Assembly: GCA_002256345.1 (NCBI GenBank)
Contig: NKIY01000001.1
Span: 946,194 to 1,010,193, forward strand
DNA: 64,000 nucleotides
DNA from: Bradyrhizobiaceae bacterium PARB1
GTDB taxonomy: Bacteria; Pseudomonadota; Alphaproteobacteria; Rhizobiales; Xanthobacteraceae
Direction of reading: 5' to 3'
Shown: piece after piece, positions 17,917-26,074 of the stretch
Layout: each line of letters begins with the position of its first letter
Position numbering within the stretch: position 1 is the first letter of the stretch
Made by a program: the position numbers and the translations under genes
The notes under the pieces: model-generated
The model's input: the letters and a program-made list of their open reading frames with translations, nothing else
The model's database searches: none
Told to the model about the DNA's origin: nothing

Positions 17917-18629
17917 GCGCAGCTTTGCTTGAAGTGGAGAGGCTCGCTGTCGGCTACGGCGACGTGCAGGTCGTCTGGGATGTCAGCCTGTCCGTGAAGC
18001 AGGGCGAGGTGATCGCTTTGATCGGCTCCAACGGCGCGGGCAAAAGTACAGTCCTGCGCGCACTGTCCGGTCTGCTGCGGCCAATTGGTGGCACGATCGC
18101 ATTCGATGGGGAGATCGTGGATACAGCATCGCCGCCCGACTTCGTTCGGCGGCGTCTGATCCACGTCCCCGAGGGGCGGCGATTGTTTGCCGGCCTGTCG
18201 GTGCACGACAATCTCATGCTCGGCGCCTATGCGCGATCCGACCGCGACAACATTGCCGGCGATCTGGAGCGGGTGTTCGATCTGTTTCCACGGCTGCGTG
18301 AGCGACGGCGTCAGGAAGCGGTGACGCTGTCCGGCGGCGAACAGCAGATGTGCGCCATCGGACGAGGTTTGATGGCATCGCCGCGTCTACTGCTGATCGA
18401 CGAATTGTCGCTTGGTCTGGCGCCGAAATTGGTCGATGAACTGGTCGAGGCGCTGCGCAAGGTGAATGCTGATGGCACTAGCCTGCTCGTGGTCGAACAG
18501 GATGTCGCTACCGCGCTCGAATTCGCGCATCGTGCCTATGTGATCGATCAGGGACGTAGCGTGGCGACAGGCACAGCGTCGGAGATCCTTCACGATCCAT
18601 CGGTCCGCGCCGCCTATCTCGGGCTTTGA
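17913..18629 (+). CDS. livF: Branched-chain-type ABC ATPase LivF
   Basis: A 238-residue ATPase: Walker A GSNGAGKST, signature LSGGEQQM, Walker B RLLLIDELSLGLAP, and the LivF-typical RLIHVPEGRRLFAGLSVHDNL. It pairs with LivG to drive LivHM. The start overlaps the livG stop (ATGA). Confidence 0.92.
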   Translation: MSAALLEVERLAVGYGDVQVVWDVSLSVKQGEVIALIGSNGAGKSTVLRALSGLLRPIGGTIAFDGEIVDTASPPDFVRRRLIHVPEGRRLFAGLSVHDNLMLGAYARSDRDNIAGDLERVFDLFPRLRERRRQEAVTLSGGEQQMCAIGRGLMASPRLLLIDELSLGLAPKLVDELVEALRKVNADGTSLLVVEQDVATALEFAHRAYVIDQGRSVATGTASEILHDPSVRAAYLGL

Positions 18630-18649
18630 CGCCTGTCAGGAGAGGAACA

Positions 18650-19285
18650 ATGAGCAAGCAAAAGCCACAGGTGGAGTACTACTTCAGCTTCATCTCGCTG
18701 TGGTCCTATGTCGGCAGCTTGGTGTTTCAGGATCTGGTCAGGCGCTATGAGGTCGATGTCGTCTACAAGCCCATCGACTTGCTTGCGGTGTTCGCGGCCG
18801 GCGGTGGCAAGCCGGTGCGCGAACGCCCCACGCAGCGACAAGCCTATCGGCTGGTGGAAATGGAGCGCTGGAAAGCGATCCGCAACATTCCGCTCGTCAC
18901 CTGGCCGAAATTCTATCCGGCCAATCCGTCGCTAGGTCATCGCATGCTGCTGATCGCGCGTGATCAGGGGCAGGATGTGGGCGCCTTCGCACATGCGGGC
19001 CTCAAGGCCGTGTGGGCTGACGAACTGGATGTCGAGGATCCGCAGACGCTGATCGAACTGGCTAATCGCAGCGGTCTCGATGGCGCAAAACTTCTGGCAG
19101 CGGCAGAGAGCAGCTTGGTGCATCAGACCGAAGCTGATCTGACGCGCGAAGCTATTGAGCGGCAGTTGTTCGGCGCTCCCTTCTATTTCTATCGCGACGA
19201 ACCCTTCTGGGGGCAGGACAGGCTGGATCTCCTCGAGGCGGCGATCGTCAACGAGCGAGCACCAATTCCATTTACGACTATGTGA
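18650..19285 (+). CDS. DsbA-like/2-hydroxychromene-2-carboxylate isomerase family protein
   Basis: A 211-residue thioredoxin-fold protein of the GST-kappa/HCCA-isomerase class. It opens with VEYYFSFISLWSYVGSLVFQDL, carries a Ser where DsbA has CxxC, and ends with FGAPFYFYRDEPFWGQDRLDLLE, the usual C-terminal block. There is no signal peptide, so it is cytoplasmic. Members use glutathione in isomerising aromatic ring-cleavage products. AGGAGAGG precedes ATG 18650, 20 bp after livF, so it probably belongs to the importer operon and hints at an aromatic cargo. Confidence 0.82.
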   Translation: MSKQKPQVEYYFSFISLWSYVGSLVFQDLVRRYEVDVVYKPIDLLAVFAAGGGKPVRERPTQRQAYRLVEMERWKAIRNIPLVTWPKFYPANPSLGHRMLLIARDQGQDVGAFAHAGLKAVWADELDVEDPQTLIELANRSGLDGAKLLAAAESSLVHQTEADLTREAIERQLFGAPFYFYRDEPFWGQDRLDLLEAAIVNERAPIPFTTM

Positions 19286-19298
19286 TGCATCGTGCCGG

Positions 19299-20231
19299 TC
19301 AGCTTTGCCGCTGCCGTGCCAGCCATTGCGTCGGCGTGAGGCCGAGTTCCGAGCGAAACGCGGATCGCAGCGCATGGGCGTCGGGGAAGCCGGCGCTCTG
19401 GGCGACACTCTCGACGCCGTGCGTGCCACTCACGAGTATCTCCTGCGCCCGCGCCAGGCGGACATGCTTGAGCCATTCTCCAAGGCTGCCACCGGTGCGC
19501 GCGCGGATATGCCGGGACAGGCTCCGTCGGCTCATGCCGGCACGTATGGCCAGTTCGTCCAGGGATGGCACGAGCCGGGGATCGGCACGCAGCGCTTCGA
19601 GGATCTCGGTGGTCCGGCGATCGGCGGATGATGCGATGGCCGGGCGCTCGATCAATTGCGGCTGTTCGCCGGCCCGCTGCGGCGCGACCACGAGATGGCG
19701 GGCGACGCGATTGGCTTCGCTGGCGCCCGAGATCCGCGCGAGCAGATGCAGGCAGCAATCGAGGCCCGACGCGATCCCGGCGGATGTCAGGACCTGGCCT
19801 TCATCGACAAACAGCGCGCCGGCATCGACGCTGACTTTCGGGTAACGCGCTGCAAACATCGGCGCGCGCGCCCAATGCGTGGTCGCGCGGCGCCCATCGA
19901 GCAATCCTGCCTGGGCCAGGCCGAACGCACCAAGGCACAGGCCGACAACGATGGCGCCCCGTTCACTGGCCGCCTGCAATTCGGTGATGATGTCTGCGGG
20001 AAGCGGCTCATCGGCACTGCGCCATCCCGGCAGGATGACGATATCGGCCTCGCGGCCCGCTTCGAGCGGATGGCTGACCTCGATGGCCAATCCGCCGATG
20101 GTTCTCAAGGCTTCGTTGGCGCAGACATCGATCTGGTGATCGCCCGCGACGAATGGCTCACCGAACACCGCAAGAGGGGTCGAGAGCATGAAAGGGCTGA
20201 TCTTGTCATAGGCGAGGACGGCGATGCGCAT
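19299..20231 (-). CDS. GlxA-family transcriptional regulator (DJ-1/PfpI plus AraC HTH)
   Basis: A 310-residue two-domain protein. Residues 1-185 form a DJ-1/PfpI-type sensor (RIAVLAYDKISPFMLSTPLAVFG; nucleophile-elbow GLCLGAFGLAQAGLLDGR). Residues ~210-310 form an AraC double helix-turn-helix (RAGMSRRSLSRHIRARTG; VAQSAGFPDAHALRSAFR). Relatives regulate amine, amide or one-carbon catabolism. It is divergent from a cysteine hydrolase 88 bp away, which is its most likely target. Confidence 0.9.
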   Translation of the reverse strand: MRIAVLAYDKISPFMLSTPLAVFGEPFVAGDHQIDVCANEALRTIGGLAIEVSHPLEAGREADIVILPGWRSADEPLPADIITELQAASERGAIVVGLCLGAFGLAQAGLLDGRRATTHWARAPMFAARYPKVSVDAGALFVDEGQVLTSAGIASGLDCCLHLLARISGASEANRVARHLVVAPQRAGEQPQLIERPAIASSADRRTTEILEALRADPRLVPSLDELAIRAGMSRRSLSRHIRARTGGSLGEWLKHVRLARAQEILVSGTHGVESVAQSAGFPDAHALRSAFRSELGLTPTQWLARQRQS

Positions 20232-20319
20232 TGGCCCAATTTACACGAATAATGTCCATCGGGCCACTGACCGGAGCCGATCAGGGTAGCTATTCAGACA
20301 TAGGCAAAGGAGCTTACGC

Positions 20320-20832
20320 ATGACCAGAACCCTTCTCGTGATCGACGTTCAGAATGAATATTTCCCCGGCGGCGCGCTGCCGCTGTGGCAGCCGGAGGAA
20401 GCCGAAACCCGCATCGTGACGGCGATCGGCCAGGCGCGCGCCGCGGGGGACAAGGTGGTGCTGGTGCAGCATGTCGGCAAACCCGATGCGCGTCTGTTTG
20501 CTGAGGGAGGCGTGGGCGTCGCGATACGGCCCGCCATTCTCGCCGCAGCTGGCGATGCGCCCATTGTCACCAAGCAATTTGCCGACGCGTTTCAAGACAC
20601 GGATCTGGCGTCTCATCTCGCCGATACGGACGTGTTGCTGATCTCGGGAATGATGACGCAGAACTGCGTGGTATTCACCGCATTGTCGCGCGCAGCCGAC
20701 GATCTCCGCGTTCAGGTCGTTGGCGACCTGTGCACAGCGCCGGCCGAAGTCGTTCATATGATCGCTCTCAACGCGCTGGGCTCGAAAGGTTTGGTCGTCA
20801 GCGCGAAAGAGACGTGGGCGAGCAGAGATTAA
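20320..20832 (+). CDS. Isochorismatase/nicotinamidase-like cysteine hydrolase
   Basis: A 170-residue alpha/beta hydrolase of the cysteine hydrolase family, with catalytic triad candidates Asp9 (LLVIDVQNEYFPGG), Lys85 (IVTKQFADAF) and Cys116 (MMTQNCVVFTA). Relatives hydrolyse amides or isochorismate. AGG precedes the ATG. The gene is monocistronic: a divergent GlxA regulator lies on one side and a terminator hairpin follows. Confidence 0.87.
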   Translation: MTRTLLVIDVQNEYFPGGALPLWQPEEAETRIVTAIGQARAAGDKVVLVQHVGKPDARLFAEGGVGVAIRPAILAAAGDAPIVTKQFADAFQDTDLASHLADTDVLLISGMMTQNCVVFTALSRAADDLRVQVVGDLCTAPAEVVHMIALNALGSKGLVVSAKETWASRD

Positions 20833-20838
20833 AGAGGC

Positions 20839-20870
20839 GACGGCAGGACCGCTGAGGCGATCCTGCCGTC
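20839..20870. terminator. Hairpin terminator between convergent genes
   Basis: GACGGCAGGA (20839-20848) pairs perfectly with TCCTGCCGTC (20861-20870) across a 12-base loop. It lies between the cysteine hydrolase stop (20832) and the end of the leftward ABC gene (20884), so it may serve both directions. There is no long T-run. Confidence 0.7.
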
Positions 20871-20883
20871 GAGCTTCAAGAGG

Positions 20884-21891
20884 TCAGGCGCCTGCCAGAT
20901 GGTCCGTGATGGTGACGGATTCCGGCAAGACCTTGCGTTCGCTCAGCCAGTTCGCCGCGTTCTGCAGTTCTGCGACGAATTTCTTGTCGGTGACCGGAAT
21001 GAGCTTGTAGTTGCGCTTGCGCTCGATGAACTGGTCGCGAATTTTATCGTCATATTTGGCGACCTTCTGGATCAGGTGCTCGGCGTCGCTGGTGTTCTGA
21101 TTGACCCACTGCGCTTCCTTTTCATAGGCAGCGTTCAGCGCGCGCACGATCGCCGGATTGTCCTTGGCAAATTTCCGTGAGGTCACATAGGACGAAAAAT
21201 CGATCTGGAACGGTAAATCGCGGCCTTCGAGAAAGATGTCGTGCGCCTTGTATTCCAGCCGCGCGATATCGACGCCCGGTGACCACATGGACCATGCATC
21301 CACCTTGCCCGAGGCGAGGGCAGGCGCGGCGTCCGGCGGATTCAAGTAGACGAACTTGACCTTGGATCGATCGACCTTGTGCTTCTCGAGTGCAGCGATC
21401 AGCAGGAATTCGCCGAGACCCGAGCGGTTGACGGCCACGGACTTGCCGACCAGATCCTCGACCTTGTTGATACCGGAATCGTCCTTGGCGATGATCGCCG
21501 TGGTGCGCGGTTCGTACAGCACGAATTGCGTGAAGACGAGCGGCGAGCCTGCGATGATCGCGGCCAGTGCCGGTGTGGTGCTTCCACCGAAGCCGAAATC
21601 CGCGCTGTCGCCAGTGACGGCCTGCAGCGTCGGTGCATGGTTCGGGAACGGGCCGAGCCACTCGACCTTGATATTCTCTTTCGCCAGTTCCTTCTCGAAC
21701 GCACCGCGCTCCTTCGCGATCAGCGTCAGCCCGTGATAGCCCCAGGTGAGACGGACCTTGTCGGTCTTGCGGCCGGTATCGGCGACGGCTTCCTCGGTGT
21801 TGGCGAAATGGATGCCGGCATAGGCGCTGAGGCCGGCCATGGCTCCGCTCAAAAGGTCGCGGCGCGACAGATCAAAGAAACGTTTCGACAT
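20884..21891 (-). CDS. Aliphatic-sulfonate-type ABC substrate-binding protein (SsuA-like, Tat signal)
   Basis: A 335-residue binding protein with an RR-type leader (SRRDLLSGAMAGLSAYAG) that suggests Tat export. The body has VRLTWGYHGLTLIAKERG, DFGFGGSTTPALAAIIAG, VGKSVAVNRSGLGEFLLIAAL and DAWSMWSPGVDIAR, in SsuA order. It is the first gene of a full binding protein-ATPase-permease operon. The cargo is probably a sulfonate or sulfate ester, by family and by the monooxygenase opposite. Confidence 0.87.
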   Translation of the reverse strand: MSKRFFDLSRRDLLSGAMAGLSAYAGIHFANTEEAVADTGRKTDKVRLTWGYHGLTLIAKERGAFEKELAKENIKVEWLGPFPNHAPTLQAVTGDSADFGFGGSTTPALAAIIAGSPLVFTQFVLYEPRTTAIIAKDDSGINKVEDLVGKSVAVNRSGLGEFLLIAALEKHKVDRSKVKFVYLNPPDAAPALASGKVDAWSMWSPGVDIARLEYKAHDIFLEGRDLPFQIDFSSYVTSRKFAKDNPAIVRALNAAYEKEAQWVNQNTSDAEHLIQKVAKYDDKIRDQFIERKRNYKLIPVTDKKFVAELQNAANWLSERKVLPESVTITDHLAGA

Positions 21892-21915
21892 GGATATACT
21901 TCCCCCGGATTGAGA

Positions 21916-22617
21916 TCAGGCAACTTCAAGATGGGTGGCAACGCCGAGTTCGCGCAGCAACTCGTCGCGTGAGGCGGCAGGGCCTCCTTGAGCGGACGCC
22001 CGGTGTTCTGCAGCGATGGTGCCGTTACGCATCACCAGGATGCGGTCGGCCAGCGCGATGGCTTCATCGACATCATGGGTGACGAGCAGGACGCCGGGCT
22101 GATGACGAGCGACGAGCTCCTTGACCAGCACGTGCATGCGGATGCGGGTCAACGCATCGAGCGCCGCGAAGGGCTCGTCGAGCAGCAACAGCCGCGGCTC
22201 TTGCACCAGCGCGCGGGCGAGCGCGACGCGTTGGGCCTGACCGCCAGACAAATTGCGCGGCCAGTCGTCGAGGCGTTCGCCGAGGCCGACCTCCACCAGA
22301 GCGGCAGCAGCGCGTTTGCGCGGATCGGCGCCGGGCAGGCCGAGCGAGACATTCTGCCAGAGCGTGTCCCATGGCAGCAGCCGATGTTCCTGAAACACCA
22401 CGGCGGGGCGTCTGGGCGCATCGACGTGCCCACCCTGAATCGGATCGAGGCCGGCGAGGGCGCGGAGCAACGTGGTCTTGCCGCAGCCACTCTCGCCGAG
22501 CAAAGCGACGAACTCGCCACGGTCGATGCGCAGATCGAGTCGATCGATGACGGTGCGGGGACCATAGGCACGCGTCAACCCGCTGACGGTGACGGCGGCT
22601 TCGGTTGACTTGCTCAT
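21916..22617 (-). CDS. ssuB: SsuB-type ABC ATP-binding protein
   Basis: A 233-residue ATPase: Walker A GESGCGKTT (41-49), the SsuB-like VVFQEHRLLPWDTLWQNVSLGL, signature LSGGQAQR, Walker B LLLLDEPFAALD, and VLLVTHDVDEA. ATG 22617 overlaps the permease stop by four bases. Its N-terminal and Q-loop wording match SsuB more closely than the other four ATPases in the window, so it is the best candidate partner for the orphan SsuA at 12628. Confidence 0.88.
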   Translation of the reverse strand: MSKSTEAAVTVSGLTRAYGPRTVIDRLDLRIDRGEFVALLGESGCGKTTLLRALAGLDPIQGGHVDAPRRPAVVFQEHRLLPWDTLWQNVSLGLPGADPRKRAAAALVEVGLGERLDDWPRNLSGGQAQRVALARALVQEPRLLLLDEPFAALDALTRIRMHVLVKELVARHQPGVLLVTHDVDEAIALADRILVMRNGTIAAEHRASAQGGPAASRDELLRELGVATHLEVA

Positions 22618-23492
22618 GCGCGTGCGCCTTTGCCGTAATTGGGGTGCCAAGCGAGCAGGCGCCGTTCGAGCAACCGTGCGATGGAGTCGGCTGCAACACC
22701 GATCAGGGCATAGATGACGATGGTGAGCACGATGACGTCGGTGCGCAGGAATTCGCGGGCATCCATGGCGAGAAAGCCAAGGCCGGATTGCGCGCCAACG
22801 GTTTCGGCGACAACGAGCGCAAGCCACGCGGTTGCGAGCGAGTAGCGCACGCCGGTGAGGATTGAGGGCAGCGCACCAGGCAGGATGATGCGCCGGATCA
22901 ATTGCCAGGTAGAGAGACCTTGCACGCGGCCGAGTTCAAGCAGTTTCGGATCAATCTGGCGGATCCCGAGTGTGGTGTTGATATAGATCGGGAAGGCGAC
23001 GCCAAGTGAGACCAGAAAGATCTTCTGTCCTTCACCGACACCGAACCAGACGATGACGAGCGGGACGACTGCGAGGAAAGGTATCGCGCGGATCATCTGC
23101 ACACTGCGGTCGATCAGCGCTTCCGCGATGCGCGAGAAGCCGACAAGCGTGCCGAGGATGAAGCCGATGCTGCCGCCAATAACGAACCCCGCGGCGGCGC
23201 GCAGCAGACTGACGCCGAGATCGGTGAGCAACGCGCCAGACAAAGTCAGCTTCCATGCCGTGCGCAGAACCTTGGACGGCGCGGGCAAGACCTGGGGTGA
23301 CAACCAGCCGACTTGCGCAAGCGCCTCCCATACGATGAGGAGAAGAACGGGCGCAATCCACGACAGAACAATCAGGTTTGGCTTGAACTGGATGCGCGAC
23401 AGCACGGACGTGCGGCGTGCCGGCGCCGCTTCGGCAGCCGCACTGTATTGTTGCTGAATGGCGTAGTCGGCATTGCTCACGCGGGCATCCAT
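22614..23492 (-). CDS. ssuC: SsuC-type ABC permease
   Basis: About 292 residues, with a short cytoplasmic N-terminus and six membrane segments. The EAA loop reads LELGRVQGLSTWQLIRRIILPGALPSIL in segments, typical of SsuC. The start MDARVSNADY at 23492 replaces a longer TTG frame. It is transcribed upstream of the ATPase, so the gene order is permease, ATPase, binding protein. Opposite strand to the SfnG-like gene that starts at 23852. Confidence 0.88.
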   Translation of the reverse strand: MDARVSNADYAIQQQYSAAAEAAPARRTSVLSRIQFKPNLIVLSWIAPVLLLIVWEALAQVGWLSPQVLPAPSKVLRTAWKLTLSGALLTDLGVSLLRAAAGFVIGGSIGFILGTLVGFSRIAEALIDRSVQMIRAIPFLAVVPLVIVWFGVGEGQKIFLVSLGVAFPIYINTTLGIRQIDPKLLELGRVQGLSTWQLIRRIILPGALPSILTGVRYSLATAWLALVVAETVGAQSGLGFLAMDAREFLRTDVIVLTIVIYALIGVAADSIARLLERRLLAWHPNYGKGARA

Positions 23493-23851
23493 CCTTCTCG
23501 TTCCAAAGAGGAGTCGAATGTAGAGCAACGAAAAGTGCGGCGTCTGATGTTTCTACGGCGAAATTGTTCTACAGCCGATATTCGCTGCGTTTCATATCCG
23601 AGCGCCCTCGCCGAGAGACGAATAATCCTGCGGCAAATCTGATCGTGGAAAATGAAACCTCATTGCCCACGTGTGTTTGCTTCAACGCTGGTCGAGCGGA
23701 AATAATTTTCGGCATCTGGCTGCGCAGGAGGAACGTGGTTCTCCATCGGTCTGCGCCATTTCGCGGCCACACGCGCAAAAGAACGTCACTGCTTGCATTG
23801 TCCTTGTTAGCTCGTCTTATAGGTCAGGAAGTTCGAGACATGAGGCAGACA
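23493..23851. promoter_or_regulatory. Divergent promoter region (about 360 bp)
   Basis: No credible gene. This is the shared upstream region of the leftward SsuCB/binding-protein operon and the rightward SfnG-like monooxygenase. It is less GC-rich than its surroundings, as expected of promoters, but I did not find a clear pair of hexamers or a strong palindrome. Confidence 0.4.
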
Positions 23852-24940
23852 ATGAGCATCGCACCTCTTCGATTTGGCGTCTGGTCACCGGTGCATGGGC
23901 CGAGGGCAGCGCATCGCGATCCCGAAGAGCCGTATGATGCATCATGGGAGCGCAACCGCGCGCTGGTGCTGCAAGCGGAGGCGCTGGGGTACGATTCCGT
24001 GCTGATTGCCCAGCACACGATCAATCCGCACCAGGAAGATCTCGATCAGTTGGAGACGTGGAGTTCTGCTGCGGCGCTTGCAGCGTTGACCGATCGAATC
24101 GAGATTATCGCAGCCATAAAGCCCTATCTGTTCCATCCCGTCGTCCTGGCCAAGATGGCGCTGCAGATCGAGAATATCAGCCGTGGCCGTTTTGCCCTCA
24201 ATCTGGTGAATGCCTGGAACAAGCCCGAACTGGAAAAGGCCGGCATCGGTTTCGCCGAACACGACGATCGCTATGCCTATGGCAAGGAATGGATCTCCAT
24301 CGTCTCGCAACTCACCAGTGGTGAAAGGCTGACGCATAAGGGAGGCAATTTCGATGTCCGCGACTATGCCCTGCGGCCCAAGGACCAGTATCGCGCGAGA
24401 CCTGCGATTTATGTGGGCGGCGAATCCGAGCCAGCACGCGATCTGGTTGCCGCGCATGGCGATGTCTGGTTCATCAATGGACAGCCATTGGCGGATGTGG
24501 CGGCGCTGATCGACAATGTGGCGTCACGGCCCCGATCTGGTGCACCGCTGCGTTTCGGGCTGTCCGCTTTCGTGATTGCGCGCGATACCGACGGGGAAGC
24601 CGAACACGCGCATCAGCGCTTGCTGACGCTGGCGGCCCAGGATGCGCCGATGAAAGCTATTCAGCGCGCCAATACCGATCCGAAGGTCGTGATGATGCAG
24701 ACCATGCAGAAGACGCCGCGGGTCGGCACCAATGGCGGAACTGCTGCGGGTCTCGTGGGAAGCTACGATAAGGTTGCCGCCCGCATCCGCGAATTCCATG
24801 CGGCCGGCATCGAACTGTTCATGCTCCAGTTCCAGCCGTTCGAAGCCGAGATGCAGCGCTTTGCGGAGCAGGTGTTGCCGCGGGTGAGGGACGTGACCGC
24901 ACAAGGCGGCGCGCGCCTGAGCTTGCCTGTCTCGACATGA
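23852..24940 (+). CDS. LLM-class flavin monooxygenase, SfnG/SsuD-like
   Basis: A 362-residue luciferase-like enzyme: PLRFGVWSPVHGPRAAHRDPEE, ALGYDSVLIAQHTINPHQ, NISRGRFALNLVNAWNKPELE, FAEHDDRYAYGKEWI, and IYVGGESEPARDLVAAHGDVWFINGQ in segments. The last block resembles SfnG (dimethylsulfone monooxygenase). It needs FMNH2 from a separate reductase. ATG 23852 has GAGG upstream at good spacing; ATG 23840, four codons earlier, is an alternative. It is monocistronic, ends in a hairpin, and is divergent from an SsuABC importer that may feed it. Confidence 0.85.
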   Translation: MSIAPLRFGVWSPVHGPRAAHRDPEEPYDASWERNRALVLQAEALGYDSVLIAQHTINPHQEDLDQLETWSSAAALAALTDRIEIIAAIKPYLFHPVVLAKMALQIENISRGRFALNLVNAWNKPELEKAGIGFAEHDDRYAYGKEWISIVSQLTSGERLTHKGGNFDVRDYALRPKDQYRARPAIYVGGESEPARDLVAAHGDVWFINGQPLADVAALIDNVASRPRSGAPLRFGLSAFVIARDTDGEAEHAHQRLLTLAAQDAPMKAIQRANTDPKVVMMQTMQKTPRVGTNGGTAAGLVGSYDKVAARIREFHAAGIELFMLQFQPFEAEMQRFAEQVLPRVRDVTAQGGARLSLPVST

Positions 24941-24966
24941 AGCCCGCGCCGGTGCCGCGGGCTTCA
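24938..24966. terminator. Hairpin terminator overlapping the stop codon
   Basis: TGAAGCCCGCG (24938-24948) pairs with CGCGGGCTTCA (24956-24966) across a seven-base loop, an 11-bp perfect stem that starts within the stop codon of the monooxygenase. It lies between convergent genes. It has no T-run, so it could also be a Rho-assisted or RNA-protecting hairpin. Confidence 0.65.
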
Positions 24967-24986
24967 TCATCGACGCAGTATCGGTT

Positions 24987-25796
24987 TTACCAGGCTGGGA
25001 GGATCGAGCCCTTGAACTTGGCGAGGATGAAGTCCTTCACTGGCTGTGAACGATAGATCGCGATGAATTTCTTCAACGCGGCTTCATCCTTGCGGTCTTC
25101 GCGTGCGGCAAAGATCAGCGTGAAATAGGGCTTTGCCTCGGCGACCTCCGTCTCGGCGATCAGTGCCGTGTTCAACGGAAGGCCGGCGAGATACGCATAG
25201 TTCGAGGAAACGAAAGCCGCGGAGACGTCATCGAGCGAACGCGGCAGTTGCGCAGCGTCGATCTCGGCGATCTGCAGCTTCCTCGGGTTCTCGGCGATGT
25301 CGAGGATGGTGGCCGACAGGCCCGTATTCGGCTTCAGTTTCAGAACGCCGGCCTTTTCAAACAGGAGCAGGGCACGCGCGGCATTGGTCGGATCGTTCGG
25401 GATCGCGATCTTGGCGCCATCGGGAATCTCGCTCGCCTTCTTGTATTTCTTCGAGAAGATGCCGGCGGGAACGAGGATCGACTCATCCAGCGCAGCGAGC
25501 TTGTAGCCGCGTGCCTTCGACTGGTTGGCGAGGTAGAAGCGATGCTGGAAATTGTTGAGATCGATATCACCGGCCTGCAATGCGGCGTTTGGCTGGTTCC
25601 AGTCGGTGAATTCGACGATCTCGGCCTTCAGGCCTTCCTTTTCCGACAGACGCGCCGCCTCGCGCAGGATGTCGCCATAGGGGCCGGCTGAGACGCCGAT
25701 CTTCAGTGGCTTGTCGGCCGCCTGGGCTTGAATGGCGGGGAAAGAGAGGACGATGGCCGACAGGGCGATGCCGAGGAAACGTGATGCGATGGTCAT
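24987..25796 (-). CDS. MetQ/NlpA-family ABC substrate-binding protein
   Basis: A 269-residue NlpA-type receptor: signal peptide with cleavage at AQA-AD, LKIGVSAGPYGDILREAARL, FTDWNQPNAALQAGDIDLNN cut by turns, AKIAIPNDPTNAARALLL, and RKLQIAEIDAAQLPRSLDDV. The signal lacks a lipobox Cys. The C-terminus FKGSILPAW parallels FKGAYVPSW of the copy at 6546. No MetN/MetI is adjacent. The start MTIASRF at 25796 precedes a clean signal peptide; the Shine-Dalgarno is weak. Confidence 0.87.
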   Translation of the reverse strand: MTIASRFLGIALSAIVLSFPAIQAQAADKPLKIGVSAGPYGDILREAARLSEKEGLKAEIVEFTDWNQPNAALQAGDIDLNNFQHRFYLANQSKARGYKLAALDESILVPAGIFSKKYKKASEIPDGAKIAIPNDPTNAARALLLFEKAGVLKLKPNTGLSATILDIAENPRKLQIAEIDAAQLPRSLDDVSAAFVSSNYAYLAGLPLNTALIAETEVAEAKPYFTLIFAAREDRKDEAALKKFIAIYRSQPVKDFILAKFKGSILPAW

Positions 25797-26074
25797 GAAT
25801 TGTCCGGGCTTGAAGTGTTCTGATGATGAGAGGATCTCGCGGTGCCGCTGCACGCAAATGCTGGCGGCGAGCGGCAATGATCCGCCAGCACAGCCAAATG
25901 CGTCAATGAAATGGAATTGCGATTATCGCGGCGTTTGGAGAGAGCTGCGGCGCGTGCGGGAGGCGGGAATGGGTGATCCTTGCATTCTGCAGATCATCCT
26001 CCCGGGCGGGAGTCGCGACGATGCGATGTCGACATTGCGAGATAGGCGCCGCCGCCCACTGTCCATGCGCCGCG

